Below are positions 26,090 to 35,955 of a DNA stretch of 64,000 bases, piece by piece (the first letter of the stretch is position 1; each line of letters begins with the position of its first letter). The notes under the pieces were generated by a model. That model did no database searches. It was not told where the DNA came from and was given only the letters and a program-made list of their open reading frames with translations. Made by a program: the position numbers and the translations under genes. This DNA comes from Actinomyces trachealis. GTDB lineage: Bacteria > Actinomycetota > Actinomycetes > Actinomycetales > Actinomycetaceae. The stretch covers positions 1,116,001-1,180,000 of the forward strand of contig NZ_CP065027.1 in assembly GCF_015711475.1 (NCBI RefSeq), given 5' to 3'.

Positions 26090-27991
26090 TTAGGAACGTC
26101 GCGTCCACCGCGCTTGAATGCGTGAGCCGAAGGAGCTGCGCGCCTGTGCGGCCTCCAAGGCGCGGCGTTGCTGGCGGTAGAGCCGCCGCACCAACGAGTC
26201 CTTGGTGATCCAGCCGACCAGTTCAAGCTCCCCAGATGGCCGGGTCCGGGTCACGGGCAGGCCGTCCAGACGCGCTTCCAACATCTTGGTCAAGACCTCC
26301 AGGCTGTCAGCCATGAGGTCCACATGCTCATTGGTTAGTAGGAGGGAAGCCACTGGTCTGCCAGTGCCACCGCGCAGGGCTGCCTCGGCTAGGCCTGTGG
26401 CTGAGACGCAGCCCAGGAGCTGGCCCAGTCCCCGCGCGTCAGCAGGCTTGTGAGGTGTACGGAAAGGGCTGGCCTGCGCTCCTGACCCAGGGCTAACAGG
26501 GGGCGCTGGTACGGGCCTGGCTTCACCTGCTACAACCGGTAGGCAGTCGGTACCGCAACGGGAAAGGACCCGAGTCGCCTCAGTCAGGGTGGTCAACTCG
26601 TCTAGTACAGCGGGAGGGTGGCTCATCAGACGCCAGGCGCGGGTGCGTCCCATGAGGGTCGAGGCCACCGGGTCCTCCACGTCGTCGCCACGACGGCGCA
26701 ACTCCTCAGTGTAGATCGTGGTGCGCGTAAGGAACCGGCTGGTGGCAGTGGCCAGGGCGATAGCCAGCATGAGTGGTAGCAGGAGGTTGTACTGGCGGGT
26801 CATCTCCACGATCAGCACCACACCAGTGATTGGGGCGCGGGCTGAGCCGGTGAAGACCGCCCCCATGCCCAGCACCCCAAAGACCGCCACCTTGGTGGGG
26901 TCACCGGGGGCCAGCAGCGTGCCTAAGTGCGCACCCAGTAGGCCGCCGATAAACAGTGAAGGGGCAAAAACCCCGCCCTGGAAGCCCAAGGCGAGTGTGG
27001 CGGAGGTCGCCAGGATTTTTAGCAGCAGTAGGCCCAGGAGGACCATCGCCCCGTAGCGGGCGTCCAAGGCCCGGTCCAGAACCGCCCCTGACTCGCCGTA
27101 CATCTCCGGCACCAGCAACAGCACCCCCGCCAGCGGCAGAGCGCCCGCGACCGGTAGAGCCCAGTCCGGCCCGTGCCAGAGCTCATGCACCAAAGAGCGC
27201 ATTGCCACGGTAGACCGGGTAAACAAAGTACCGAACAGGCCCCCCAGCACACCGAGCAGTGCCACCCAGCCCAGCTCCAAGTCATCACTGAGGTTCAAGA
27301 AAGGCAGCGAGAGTGACAGGGAGATACCCAGCAGATGGTGGGAGACAACGGTTGAGGCCACACAGGCCACCACGACGTAGCCAAATGTCTCTGCGGTGAA
27401 GTCCAGGAGGATGACCTCCAAGGCAAAGAAAGCACCCGCCAAAGGCGTGTCAAAGGCAGAAGCGATGCCGGCGGCGGTGCCTGCGGCTGCCAGCACCCGC
27501 ACCCAGCGCTGAGGCAGGCCGAGCCCGCCCCCAACCTTCGAGCCAAGGGCTGCTCCAAGCTCGGAGATCGGCCCCTCTGGGCCCACGGCGCCGCCCGCAC
27601 CAATCGTCAGGGCTGAGGAGGCGGTGGTGGCCACAGCTGGCACTAGCCGCATGGTGCCGTTCCCATTCCGGGAAGACCACATGACCCCAGAGACCCCGTG
27701 CCCGGTGGCGGTGTGCCCCAGCAGGCTCATCAAACCACCCACCAACAGGGCGGAAACCAGCAGCCCAGGAATCACGAACCAACGCCCGGTGGCGTGCAGC
27801 AGCCCCACTGACGGACCCATGGACAGGGTGTAGTCCTTGGCCCCGGAGAGCAGCTCGGTCCAGGCGTCGATCCCCAGCCGGAAGGCCACGGCAGCCAAGC
27901 CCGAGAGTACTCCCACTGCCACCGCCAGAACGATCATCCCGGAGCGGTGGTGCCGGAAGAATGCGAGCAGGACGGCCCGCAGGGCCCTCAT
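26090..27991 (-). CDS. ClC-family chloride channel/antiporter with C-terminal CBS pair
   Basis: 633 residues. The membrane part (about 1-430) shows the ClC selectivity segments: GHGVSGVM (GSGIP-like), GAVGPEGP with the gating glutamate at about 139, and GGVFAPSLF. The gate motif fits the prokaryotic family, although the first segment is divergent. The remaining 200 residues hold two CBS-like regions separated by a Pro/Ser-rich insert. It may exchange chloride or another anion for protons. Its start overlaps the peptidase stop by four bases, an unusual partnership. About 150 relatively AT-rich bases without a gene separate it from the cassette at 25937. Confidence 0.91.
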   Translation of the reverse strand: MRALRAVLLAFFRHHRSGMIVLAVAVGVLSGLAAVAFRLGIDAWTELLSGAKDYTLSMGPSVGLLHATGRWFVIPGLLVSALLVGGLMSLLGHTATGHGVSGVMWSSRNGNGTMRLVPAVATTASSALTIGAGGAVGPEGPISELGAALGSKVGGGLGLPQRWVRVLAAAGTAAGIASAFDTPLAGAFFALEVILLDFTAETFGYVVVACVASTVVSHHLLGISLSLSLPFLNLSDDLELGWVALLGVLGGLFGTLFTRSTVAMRSLVHELWHGPDWALPVAGALPLAGVLLLVPEMYGESGAVLDRALDARYGAMVLLGLLLLKILATSATLALGFQGGVFAPSLFIGGLLGAHLGTLLAPGDPTKVAVFGVLGMGAVFTGSARAPITGVVLIVEMTRQYNLLLPLMLAIALATATSRFLTRTTIYTEELRRRGDDVEDPVASTLMGRTRAWRLMSHPPAVLDELTTLTEATRVLSRCGTDCLPVVAGEARPVPAPPVSPGSGAQASPFRTPHKPADARGLGQLLGCVSATGLAEAALRGGTGRPVASLLLTNEHVDLMADSLEVLTKMLEARLDGLPVTRTRPSGELELVGWITKDSLVRRLYRQQRRALEAAQARSSFGSRIQARWTRRS

Positions 27992-30000
27992 CTGCCTAGG
28001 TTCTCCACGACGACGGGAGAGAGGTCCTCATCGGCTGGGGTGATGTCCCACACCTGGCTGTAGAAGCTCAGCTCAGCCTCCATGGAGCGGCGGATGCTGG
28101 CTGCCAGTCGGAAGCCGTGCCCTTCACCGTGAAGAATCTCCAGCGCCACTGGCAACCCCCGGTCCCGCACTGCCTCAAACATCGCCGTGGCCTGCTTCTC
28201 AGGAACGATCGGGTCCTCAGAACCCTGGAGCATGAGCAACGGCGCGTGGATCTGCTCCACGTGGTGCAGCGGGCTGCGCTCGGCTAGCACTGGGTCATCC
28301 AGGTCCTTTGCACCCACAAGGGTCTGTACGTAACGGGACTCGAACTTGTGGGTGGTGTGGGCCAGCAGTGCCAGGTCGGTGACGCCGTAACGCGAGGTTG
28401 CGGCGGAGAACACGTCTGTGCGGCCAAGTGCGCTTAGCACGGTGAAACCGCCAGCGGAGGAGCCTCTGATCGCCACCCGTTTGGGGTCAACCAGGCCCTG
28501 CTCGATCAGGTACCGGGCGCCGTCGGTGCAATCGTCGGCGTCGATGATGCCCCACTGACCGTCGAGTGCCCTGCGGTACTGCGAGCCGTAACCAGTTGAA
28601 CCGCGGTAGTTCACGTCCAGCACTGCGAAGCCACGAGTGGTCCAGTACTGGGTGCCTAGGTCGTAGCCGGGGCGGGCATTGGCGGTGGGGCCACCGTGGA
28701 CGTTGACCACCAGGGGCGGCAGTTCGCCGTCGAGACCCTCGTGGGTGGCGGAGGCGGGCGGGTAGAAGAAGCCGTAGGCCCTCTGTCCGTCACGGGTGGG
28801 CCACTCCATGGGCCGAGGCAGGGAGATGCCAGTCTGCTCGGGGGTGAACTCGCCTGAGCCCCGCAGCACCTCCACCTTGCCGCCACGGACCTCCACGATG
28901 GCGGGCAGGGAGGTCTCTGAGCCAGCCAGCATAACCACGCGCCCCAGGGAAGATGAGGCGGCGACGTTCCCGATCGGCTGCCAGGCGGTGGTCCACTCCT
29001 CCAGTTCACCGTTGGCCAGACGCACCGTGCCCAGGTGCCACACGGCCTTGGAAGCCCAGGAAGCGATCAGGCGGTCGCCGTCGAGCACGTCATAGGAGTG
29101 GGGACCCAGGTTCCATGCGGGGGTAGAGAACGTTGCCTCCTTGGGGTGCAGGGGACGGGTGCGCAGATTGGAGGTCCAGCCCGCATGGTGCGTGCCCCGC
29201 CGGGGGAAGCCTTCCGTGCGGTAAAGGTTCCAGAAACCGGTCTCGTTGGAGACATGCACCAGCTCGCACTCCTCGGTCCAACGCGGCTCTGCCACGGAGA
29301 CGCTGCCGCCGCCAGCCACCACCGTCTGCTCACCGATCTGACCCTCACGATTCAGGTCACCCACGTGCAACTCCGTGGAGGTCCAGGGCATCGCGGGGTG
29401 GTTCCAGGTGATCCACGCCAGGTGCTCGCCGTCTGGGGACAGCGTGGGGGAGGAGACGAAGTCTGTGCCGGAGGCGATCGTGATTACGGCGGAGTCATCG
29501 CGGGCGGCGGAGCCGTCCAGGGGAATGGCCACCAAGGAGTTGACTGGCTCCCCTGAGGCACGGTGGTCTTCACGCACGGCATAGACCAGGCCGCGGGCGG
29601 TATCGATCTCCAGATCACCGTGGCGCACGTCCCCAAAGACGGTCAGCGGCACCAGGCCCCGCAGGCGGTGGGCGACGTCGTAGCGGTATAGGCGCGAGTC
29701 CCCGGCATGAGAGGTGACGATGATGCCACCATCGACGGCGTAGGCGCGGCCACCGTACTCATGCACGCGAGTGCGCGTGTCCACCAACTCGTCCGAAGGG
29801 GTCAGCGGCAGGACCTCACCAACCTGGCCAGCACCGTCGCGGCGCAGCAACACTTGGCGGCCAGCCTGGGAGGCACGCTGCTCCACCCAGTATGTGTCCG
29901 GCCCGTCCACACGAACCTGTGCCAGGCGCACAGTTCGGCTGGTGAGGGTCCCCGGGGTGACGGGGGAGGGCCAGCTTCCGTAGGGTGCCTTCACGGTCAT
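27988..30000 (-). CDS. S9-family prolyl oligopeptidase/acylaminoacyl peptidase
   Basis: 670 residues, cytoplasmic (no signal peptide). The N-terminal half is a probable beta-propeller with repeated strand motifs (LSPDGEHLAWITWNH). The C-terminal alpha/beta-hydrolase has the nucleophile in RGSSAGGFT (Ser near 515), the acid in QGSEDPIVP (near 597) and the histidine in HGEGHGF (near 628). NVHGGPTANARPGYD is the oxyanion region. The ATG at 30000 is backed by AGGAGGAAGC. It is the first gene of a two-gene unit with the ClC channel. Confidence 0.91.
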   Translation of the reverse strand: MTVKAPYGSWPSPVTPGTLTSRTVRLAQVRVDGPDTYWVEQRASQAGRQVLLRRDGAGQVGEVLPLTPSDELVDTRTRVHEYGGRAYAVDGGIIVTSHAGDSRLYRYDVAHRLRGLVPLTVFGDVRHGDLEIDTARGLVYAVREDHRASGEPVNSLVAIPLDGSAARDDSAVITIASGTDFVSSPTLSPDGEHLAWITWNHPAMPWTSTELHVGDLNREGQIGEQTVVAGGGSVSVAEPRWTEECELVHVSNETGFWNLYRTEGFPRRGTHHAGWTSNLRTRPLHPKEATFSTPAWNLGPHSYDVLDGDRLIASWASKAVWHLGTVRLANGELEEWTTAWQPIGNVAASSSLGRVVMLAGSETSLPAIVEVRGGKVEVLRGSGEFTPEQTGISLPRPMEWPTRDGQRAYGFFYPPASATHEGLDGELPPLVVNVHGGPTANARPGYDLGTQYWTTRGFAVLDVNYRGSTGYGSQYRRALDGQWGIIDADDCTDGARYLIEQGLVDPKRVAIRGSSAGGFTVLSALGRTDVFSAATSRYGVTDLALLAHTTHKFESRYVQTLVGAKDLDDPVLAERSPLHHVEQIHAPLLMLQGSEDPIVPEKQATAMFEAVRDRGLPVALEILHGEGHGFRLAASIRRSMEAELSFYSQVWDITPADEDLSPVVVENLGR

Positions 30001-30221
30001 GCTTCCTCCTGTATGGGCCTGGCGGCAAATGCTGATGCCGCGCGCTTGTCAGGGCCAAGACTACGGCCTGACGGTGAAGCGTGGCGTTCGCTGCCCAAAG
30101 GCAGGGCCAGTGCGCCTATGCTTGCTCGACGCCACCACGTGGTGCCGACGGTGGCGGAACCAGGAGCCAACGCTGGCCTGGTGTCATTGCTGGACCGGTA
30201 GAGGAAACGGAGGCGCAGCCG

Positions 30222-32201
30222 ATGACGGTCACTGGCAGCTCTCACGAGCAGGACCTCCCCGCCCTCCCGCTGCTGAACTCAGTGGAACACCCCAGGGACC
30301 TATCTCGCTTCACCAGCGCCCAGCTGGTGGAGTTGGCTGCCGAGATACGCACCTACCTGGTGGCGTCGGTGGCTCGCACTGGCGGGCACCTGGGCCCGAA
30401 CCTGGGGGTCGTTGAACTCACTATCGCCCTACACCGCACCTTCAATTCGCCCCAAGACGCCATCGTCTTTGACACCGGCCACCAAACCTACGTGCACAAG
30501 CTCCTCACCGGGCGCCGCGACTTTTCCAATCTGCGCTCGCGGGAGGGACTGTCCGGCTATCCCAGCCGCACCGAGTCTGATCACGACGTCGTCGAGAACT
30601 CCCACGCCTCCACTGCCCTGTCCTGGGCTGACGGCATCGCTCGCGCTCACCGTATCCTGGGGCGTGAGGGCCAGCACGTGGTGGCGGTAATTGGTGACGG
30701 CGCCATGACCGGGGGCATGGCCTGGGAGGCGCTGGACAACATTGCTGACTCCAACGACCGGCACCTGGTGATCGTGGTCAACGACAACGGCCGCTCCTAC
30801 GCGCCAACGATCGGCGGACTGGCCCACCACCTTGACGCTTTGCGCACTAATCCCGGCTACGAGCGGATGCTCGCTGGTGTCAAACGGACCCTGCTGTCAC
30901 AGGGGACCCCGGGAAAGGCTGCTTTTGACGCGCTCCACGGCCTCAAGCGGGGCCTGAAGGACGTGTTGGTGCCCTCTGCCTTCTTTGAGGACCTGGGCAT
31001 CAAGTACACCGGCCCGGTGGACGGGCATGACATCACCGCCCTGGAGTTCGCGTTGACACGTGCCCGCGAGTATGCCGAGCCGGTGATCGTGCACGTGATT
31101 ACTGAGAAAGGACGTGGCTACACCCCGGCGGAGGAGGACCTGGCCGACCGTTTCCACGCCGTTGGTCGCCTGCACCCGGAGACCGGTCTGCCCGTGGTCC
31201 AGTCGCGCTTCGGTTGGACCGCGGTGTTCGCGCAGGAGGTTCTAGCCGCGGCCCAGGCGGATGAGCGGATCGTGGGGGTCACTGCCGCCATGCAGGCACC
31301 GGTAGGTTTGCAACCTCTGGCTGACGCCATGCCGGGCCGGGTGATCGACGTCGGCATTGCCGAGCAACACGCCTTGACTGCTTCCGCTGGCATGGCTTTT
31401 GCAGGGCTGCACCCCGTGGTGGCGCTCTACGCCACCTTCTTGAACCGGGCTTTCGACCAGGTACTGATGGACGTGGCGCTGCACGGTGCGGGCGTGACTA
31501 TTGCCTTAGACCGTGCGGGTCTAACGGGAGCAGACGGCGCCAGCCACAACGGTATGTGGGATATTGCGATGCTCGCGCGGGTGCCTGGGCTGCGCTTGGC
31601 GGCGCCGCGCGACGAGGCCAGTATGCGTGAGGAGCTGCGTGAGGCCTTCGCGGTGGACGACGCTCCCACCGTGGTGCGCTACCCCAAGGGATCTCTGCCC
31701 GAGCCGATGCCCGCTGTGCAGGTGCTCGGTGGTGCGCAGCAGACCTGCGATCCTTTTGCGTGCGTGGACGTGCTGCTGCTGCCTGAGGGTGAGCCAGTGG
31801 CAGGTCAGCCTGAGGTTTTGCTGGTCTCGGTGGGTGCGATGGCGCCTGAGGTGCTCCAGGCAGCCCGGGACCTGAGTACCGAGGGGCTGCGCGTCACGGT
31901 GGCGGACCCGCGCTGGGTGCTGCCGGTCTCTAGCACACTGGTGCGCTTCGCGGTGGGCTTTGACGTGGTCGTAGTGGTGGAGGACGGCCTGCTGAGCGGC
32001 GGTGCGGGTTCGGCGCTGCGAGATGCTCTCGACGAGGTAGACCGGAGTGATTCCAAATGTCCCGTGGTGAGGCGGGTCGGTATTCCGGGCCGTTTCCTAA
32101 GTACTGCGACCCGTGAGGAGCTGATGGAGGACCTAGGAATGGATGCTGCCGGGATTGCGCAGGCGGCACGGGACGGTGTGGGCCGTTGGTCTCCCCGCTG
32201 A
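30222..32201 (+). CDS. dxs: 1-deoxy-D-xylulose-5-phosphate synthase
   Basis: 659 residues. First enzyme of the MEP isoprenoid pathway, joining pyruvate and glyceraldehyde 3-phosphate. Motifs: TGGHLGPNLGVVELTIALH, the thiamine diphosphate motif GDGAMTGGMAWEALDN with VVNDN, the central-domain DVGIAEQHALT and the C-terminal transketolase fold. The ATG at 30222 follows GGAGG by about nine bases; an open extension to 30081 overlaps the divergent promoter region and is not supported. It is divergent from the S9 peptidase. Confidence 0.95.
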   Translation: MTVTGSSHEQDLPALPLLNSVEHPRDLSRFTSAQLVELAAEIRTYLVASVARTGGHLGPNLGVVELTIALHRTFNSPQDAIVFDTGHQTYVHKLLTGRRDFSNLRSREGLSGYPSRTESDHDVVENSHASTALSWADGIARAHRILGREGQHVVAVIGDGAMTGGMAWEALDNIADSNDRHLVIVVNDNGRSYAPTIGGLAHHLDALRTNPGYERMLAGVKRTLLSQGTPGKAAFDALHGLKRGLKDVLVPSAFFEDLGIKYTGPVDGHDITALEFALTRAREYAEPVIVHVITEKGRGYTPAEEDLADRFHAVGRLHPETGLPVVQSRFGWTAVFAQEVLAAAQADERIVGVTAAMQAPVGLQPLADAMPGRVIDVGIAEQHALTASAGMAFAGLHPVVALYATFLNRAFDQVLMDVALHGAGVTIALDRAGLTGADGASHNGMWDIAMLARVPGLRLAAPRDEASMREELREAFAVDDAPTVVRYPKGSLPEPMPAVQVLGGAQQTCDPFACVDVLLLPEGEPVAGQPEVLLVSVGAMAPEVLQAARDLSTEGLRVTVADPRWVLPVSSTLVRFAVGFDVVVVVEDGLLSGGAGSALRDALDEVDRSDSKCPVVRRVGIPGRFLSTATREELMEDLGMDAAGIAQAARDGVGRWSPR

Positions 32202-32430
32202 GTTCCCACGCAAGCTGGTGAACCACAACAGGCTGGGGACCTTGGTCCTCACGTGAAGCGCCTCGGGTGGGGCTGTGAGTGATAACACCAGCTTGGTCAG
32301 TCGCTAAGCCGGACACGGACCAAGGGCCCGCATAGGCTTGCCTCGTCAGTGCGTCGGAACGCTGACACGCCCCAACAGGGCGACCAGACCACGGGTGGCC
32401 GGATCGTCACCCACAACATGGAGGGCACGG

Positions 32431-34545
32431 ATGACCACTGAGGTCACAGCTTCCGCCAGCGCGGAGCGCAGCAGCACCCGCGAGGACGCCTGGGAGGGCT
32501 TCACCAAGGGCCTGTGGGCCGAGGACATTGATGTCCGCGACTTCATCCAGCACAACTACACCCCCTACGACGGCGACGCCTCCTTCCTCGCTGGCGCCAC
32601 TGAGAAGACCTTGGGCCTGTGGCAGACCCTTGAGGACAACTACCTCAAGGAGGAGCGCAAGGTTCGTATCCTCGACGTCGACACTGACACCCCCTCGGAC
32701 ATCGACGCTTTCAAGCCCGGCTACATCTCCGAGGACGACGACGTCATCGTCGGCCTGCAGACCGACTCTCCGCTCAAGCGTGCCATGATGCCCAATGGTG
32801 GTTGGCGCATGGTTGAGCAGGCCATCAAAGAGGCAGGCAAAGAGGTCAACCCTGAGGTCAAGAAGATCTTTACGAAGTACCGTAAGACCCACAACGACGC
32901 CGTTTTTGACATCTACACCCCCCGCATCCGTGCCGCCCGTTCCTCTCACATCATCACCGGCCTGCCGGACGCATACGGTCGTGGCCGCATCATCGGTGAC
33001 TACCGCCGCGTCGCCCTCTACGGCGTCGACTACCTGATCGCCGAGAAGCAGAAGGCCAAGGATTCTGTGGCCGATCAGAGCTTCTCTGAGCACTGGGCCC
33101 GCTACCGCGAAGAGCACTCCGAGCAGATCAAGGCTCTCAAGAAGCTCAAGGTGATGGCTGAGTCCTACGGCTTCGACATCTCCGGCCCCGCCAAGGATGC
33201 GCACGAGGCCGTGCAGTGGACCTACTTCGCTTACCTGGCCTCCGTGAAGTCCCAGGACGGCGCCGCCATGTCCATTGGCCGCCTCTCCGCCTTCCTGGAC
33301 ATCTACTTCGAGCGCGACCTCAAGGCTGGTCTCATTGACGAGACCCGCGCCCAGGAACTCATCGACAACATGGTCATGAAGCTGCGCATCACCCGCTTCC
33401 TGCGCACCACCGACTATGACCAGATCTTCTCCGGTGACCCCTACTGGGCCACCTGGTCTGACGCTGGCTTCGGTGAAGACGGCCGCTCCCTGGTCACCAA
33501 GACCTCGTTCCGTTTGCTGCAGACCCTGCGCAACCTCGGCCCCGCCCCGGAGCCGAACATCACGATCTTCTGGGACGAGAAGCTCCCGCAGGGCTACAAG
33601 GACTTCTGCGCGCTGATCTCCATCACGACCTCCTCCATCCAGTACGAGGCCGACGAGCAGATCCGCGACCACTGGGGCGACGACGCCGCCATCGCCTGCT
33701 GCGTGTCCCCGATGCGTGTGGGCAAGCAGATGCAGTTCTTCGGTGCCCGCGTCAACTCCGCCAAGGCCCTGCTGTACGCCATCAACGGTGGCCGTGACGA
33801 GATGAGCGGCAAGCAGATCGTCACCGGTCTGCCCGGCATCGAGGGCGACGGCCCGCTCGACTTCGACGAGGTCTGGGACAAGTACGAGAAGATGCTCGAC
33901 TGGGTCGTGGGCACCTACGTCGAGGCCCTCAACATCATCCACTACTGCCACGACCGCTACGCCTACGAGGCCATCGAGATGGCGCTGCACGACTCGGACA
34001 TCATCCGCACCATGGGCTGCGGCATCGCCGGTCTGTCCATCGTCGCCGACTCCCTGTCTGCCATCAAGTATGCGAAGGTCACCCCCGTGCGGGATGAGAC
34101 CGGCCTGGTGGTCGATTACGTCACCGAGGGCGACTTCCCGATCTACGGCAACGACGACGACCGCGCTGACGACATCGCCGCCACCGTGGTCCACACGATC
34201 ATGGCGAAGATCAAGGAGCAGCCCTTCTACCGCGACGCCATCCCGACGCAGTCCGTTCTGACGATTACCTCGAACGTTGTCTACGGCCGTGCCACCGGCT
34301 CCTTCCCCTCTGGCCACCAGAAGGGCACCCCCTTCTCGCCCGGCGCCAACCCGGAGAACGGCATGGACACGCACGGCATGGTCGCCTCCATGCTCTCCGT
34401 GGGCAAGCTTGACTACAACGATGCTCTTGACGGCATCTCCCTGACCAACACCATCACCCCCCAGGGACTGGGCCGCACGCTTGACGAGCGCGTCTCCAAC
34501 TTGGTTGGCATCCTCGACGCTGGTTTCGTCCCCGAGGAGGACTGA
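32431..34545 (+). CDS. pflB: Pyruvate formate-lyase, catalytic part lacking the glycyl-radical domain
   Basis: 704 residues from the ATG at 32431 (GGAGGG upstream). Converts pyruvate and CoA to acetyl-CoA and formate in anaerobic metabolism. The catalytic cysteine pair is Cys423-Cys424 in AIACCVSPM, and the body follows PFL throughout, including GARVNSAKALLYAINGG and the late segment GVMVASMLSV-like region before LTNTITPQGLGRTLDE. It ends at DAGFVPEED, just where the C-terminal glycyl-radical domain (RVSGYAV) should begin; that domain is encoded by the next gene. The stop is a normal TGA and the preceding frame is intact, so this is a split gene rather than a random truncation. Confidence 0.94.
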   Translation: MTTEVTASASAERSSTREDAWEGFTKGLWAEDIDVRDFIQHNYTPYDGDASFLAGATEKTLGLWQTLEDNYLKEERKVRILDVDTDTPSDIDAFKPGYISEDDDVIVGLQTDSPLKRAMMPNGGWRMVEQAIKEAGKEVNPEVKKIFTKYRKTHNDAVFDIYTPRIRAARSSHIITGLPDAYGRGRIIGDYRRVALYGVDYLIAEKQKAKDSVADQSFSEHWARYREEHSEQIKALKKLKVMAESYGFDISGPAKDAHEAVQWTYFAYLASVKSQDGAAMSIGRLSAFLDIYFERDLKAGLIDETRAQELIDNMVMKLRITRFLRTTDYDQIFSGDPYWATWSDAGFGEDGRSLVTKTSFRLLQTLRNLGPAPEPNITIFWDEKLPQGYKDFCALISITTSSIQYEADEQIRDHWGDDAAIACCVSPMRVGKQMQFFGARVNSAKALLYAINGGRDEMSGKQIVTGLPGIEGDGPLDFDEVWDKYEKMLDWVVGTYVEALNIIHYCHDRYAYEAIEMALHDSDIIRTMGCGIAGLSIVADSLSAIKYAKVTPVRDETGLVVDYVTEGDFPIYGNDDDRADDIAATVVHTIMAKIKEQPFYRDAIPTQSVLTITSNVVYGRATGSFPSGHQKGTPFSPGANPENGMDTHGMVASMLSVGKLDYNDALDGISLTNTITPQGLGRTLDERVSNLVGILDAGFVPEED

Positions 34546-34661
34546 CCCTCTGCGCCGCTCACCCGACGGCACCCGCAGCGCACCTGCTGGGCGCCAACGG
34601 GAACGGGTGGCACCACCGACTCTCTGTCGAACACTCAACACCAATGTGAAAGGGGCCAATC

Positions 34662-34907
34662 ATGGCCACGTACGAAGAGCGCCTCGCCTCGATGAAGGCG
34701 CAGCGCGAGGACAATGGCGGCGTTAAGGGCCTGTACCACGCCAACATCAACGTCCTGGACCGCAACACCCTCGAGGACGCGATGGAGCACCCGGAGAACT
34801 ACCCGAACCTCACGGTTCGCGTCTCCGGCTACGCCGTCAACTTCGTCAAGCTCACGCGCGAGCAGCAGCTGGACGTCCTCAACCGCACCTTCCACGCCGG
34901 CGCCTGA
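34662..34907 (+). CDS. Glycyl-radical domain protein (C-terminal half of split PFL, GrcA/YfiD-like)
   Basis: 81 residues, with AAAGGGG six bases before the ATG. Residues about 23-81 match the C-terminal end of pyruvate formate-lyase: [19 protein letters not shown], then [12 protein letters not shown] with the radical Gly56, then [14 protein letters not shown]. About 20 charged residues precede it. In E. coli the YfiD/GrcA protein replaces a damaged radical domain in an otherwise complete PFL; here the large subunit has no radical domain, so this protein is expected to be an obligatory subunit. It lies 116 bases after pflB and 25 before the activase gene. Confidence 0.9.
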   Translation: MATYEERLASMKAQREDNGGVKGLYHANINVLDRNTLEDAMEHPENYPNLTVRVSGYAVNFVKLTREQQLDVLNRTFHAGA

Positions 34908-34932
34908 GGTCGGCACGGGGTGAAGGAGCCAG

Positions 34933-35811
34933 ATGACTGACACCATCACCTCCGCGACACGGGGCGGCCGGGACCAGGACTTCCTGGCCCCGGCCGCCCG
35001 TTTGCGCGGGGCAGGAATCGGTGGGCTGGAGGAGCTCACAGACCTTCAGCGCTCAGAGCGGTTGGCGAGGATGCGTGAGGGCAGCCTCGGCTCGATCCAC
35101 TCCTGGGAGCTGGTGACAGCCGTGGACGGCCCCGGAACGCGGATGACCGTGTTCCTGAACGGCTGCCCGCTGCGCTGCTTGTACTGTCATAACCCTGACA
35201 CTTTCCTCATGAAGGACGGCGAACCTGTCTCCGCAGACGAGCTACTGCGTCGCATGAAGCGCTACCGGGGCGTCTTCCGCGCTTCGGGTGGAGGTATCAC
35301 CCTCTCCGGTGGAGAGGTACTCATGCAGCCAGCCTTCGCCGCGCGCCTGCTGCGCGGCGCCAAGGAGATGGGTATCCACACCTGCATCGACACCTCCGGT
35401 TTCCTGGGCGCCAACTGCACCGACGAGATGCTTGACGACATCGACCTGGTGCTCCTGGATGTCAAGAGCGGCACCGAGGAGATTTACAAGCATGTCACCG
35501 GCCGCGAACTGGCCCCCACCATCGCCTTCGGTGACCGTCTGGCCGCCAAGGGGATAGAGATCTGGGCCCGCTTCGTGCTGGTGCCCGGCCTGACCGACGC
35601 CCCTGAGAATGTGGAGCAGGTGGCCCGCATCATCGAGCGCTGGCGCTCCAGCGTCACCCGGGTGGAGGTCCTGCCCTTCCACCAGATGGGTACGGACAAG
35701 TGGGACGCGCTCGGGCTGGACTACCAGCTGCGCGACACCCGGCCACCCGAGCCTGAACTCATAGAGTCCACCCGTGCAATCTTCCGCTCCCACGGCTTCG
35801 TGGTCCACTGA
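34933..35811 (+). CDS. pflA: Pyruvate formate-lyase activating enzyme
   Basis: 292 residues. Radical SAM enzyme that abstracts hydrogen from the PFL glycine. Cluster motif CPLRCLYC (about residues 78-85) follows HSWELVTAVDGPGTRMTVF; SAM-binding GGGITLSGGEVLMQ comes next. About 45 N-terminal residues beyond the usual start are polar and probably disordered. AAGGAG precedes the ATG. Directly downstream of the radical-domain gene, its physical substrate. Confidence 0.95.
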   Translation: MTDTITSATRGGRDQDFLAPAARLRGAGIGGLEELTDLQRSERLARMREGSLGSIHSWELVTAVDGPGTRMTVFLNGCPLRCLYCHNPDTFLMKDGEPVSADELLRRMKRYRGVFRASGGGITLSGGEVLMQPAFAARLLRGAKEMGIHTCIDTSGFLGANCTDEMLDDIDLVLLDVKSGTEEIYKHVTGRELAPTIAFGDRLAAKGIEIWARFVLVPGLTDAPENVEQVARIIERWRSSVTRVEVLPFHQMGTDKWDALGLDYQLRDTRPPEPELIESTRAIFRSHGFVVH

Positions 35812-35882
35812 GTCCGGCTGAGTCCGACGGCGATCGGTCCCGACCGCCGCGAACACAGTGGGGATCTCGGCTTCCTCTCGTG

Positions 35883-35901
35883 ATACCCCTGGGGGTATGA
35901 T
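35883..35901 (+). promoter_or_regulatory. Promoter with CsoR/CstR-like palindrome upstream of the sulfide:quinone reductase gene
   Basis: ATACCCC-TG-GGGGTAT (35883-35898) is a perfect 7-bp inverted repeat with a G/C-tract centre and A/T ends, the style of operator bound by CsoR/CstR-type copper or persulfide sensors. It overlaps a good -10 hexamer TATGAT (35896-35901), so binding would block transcription. The downstream gene is a sulfide-oxidising enzyme. No regulator gene of this family is visible in the window. Confidence 0.6.
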
Positions 35902-35955
35902 CGGCCAAGGCGGGCGATGAGGCCCTCCACGAGTCAACAATGAGGTGAGCTCAAC

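Noticed and set aside
32407..34659. 750-codon open frame on the minus strand opposite pflB
   Set aside because: It mirrors the pflB codon pattern in a high-GC genome; the plus frame has clear PFL motifs and the minus product has no recognisable domain or ribosome site.
34662..34907. Radical-domain gene as a mere spare GrcA for a complete PFL
   Set aside because: The adjacent pflB has no radical domain of its own, so a pure repair role does not fit this locus.
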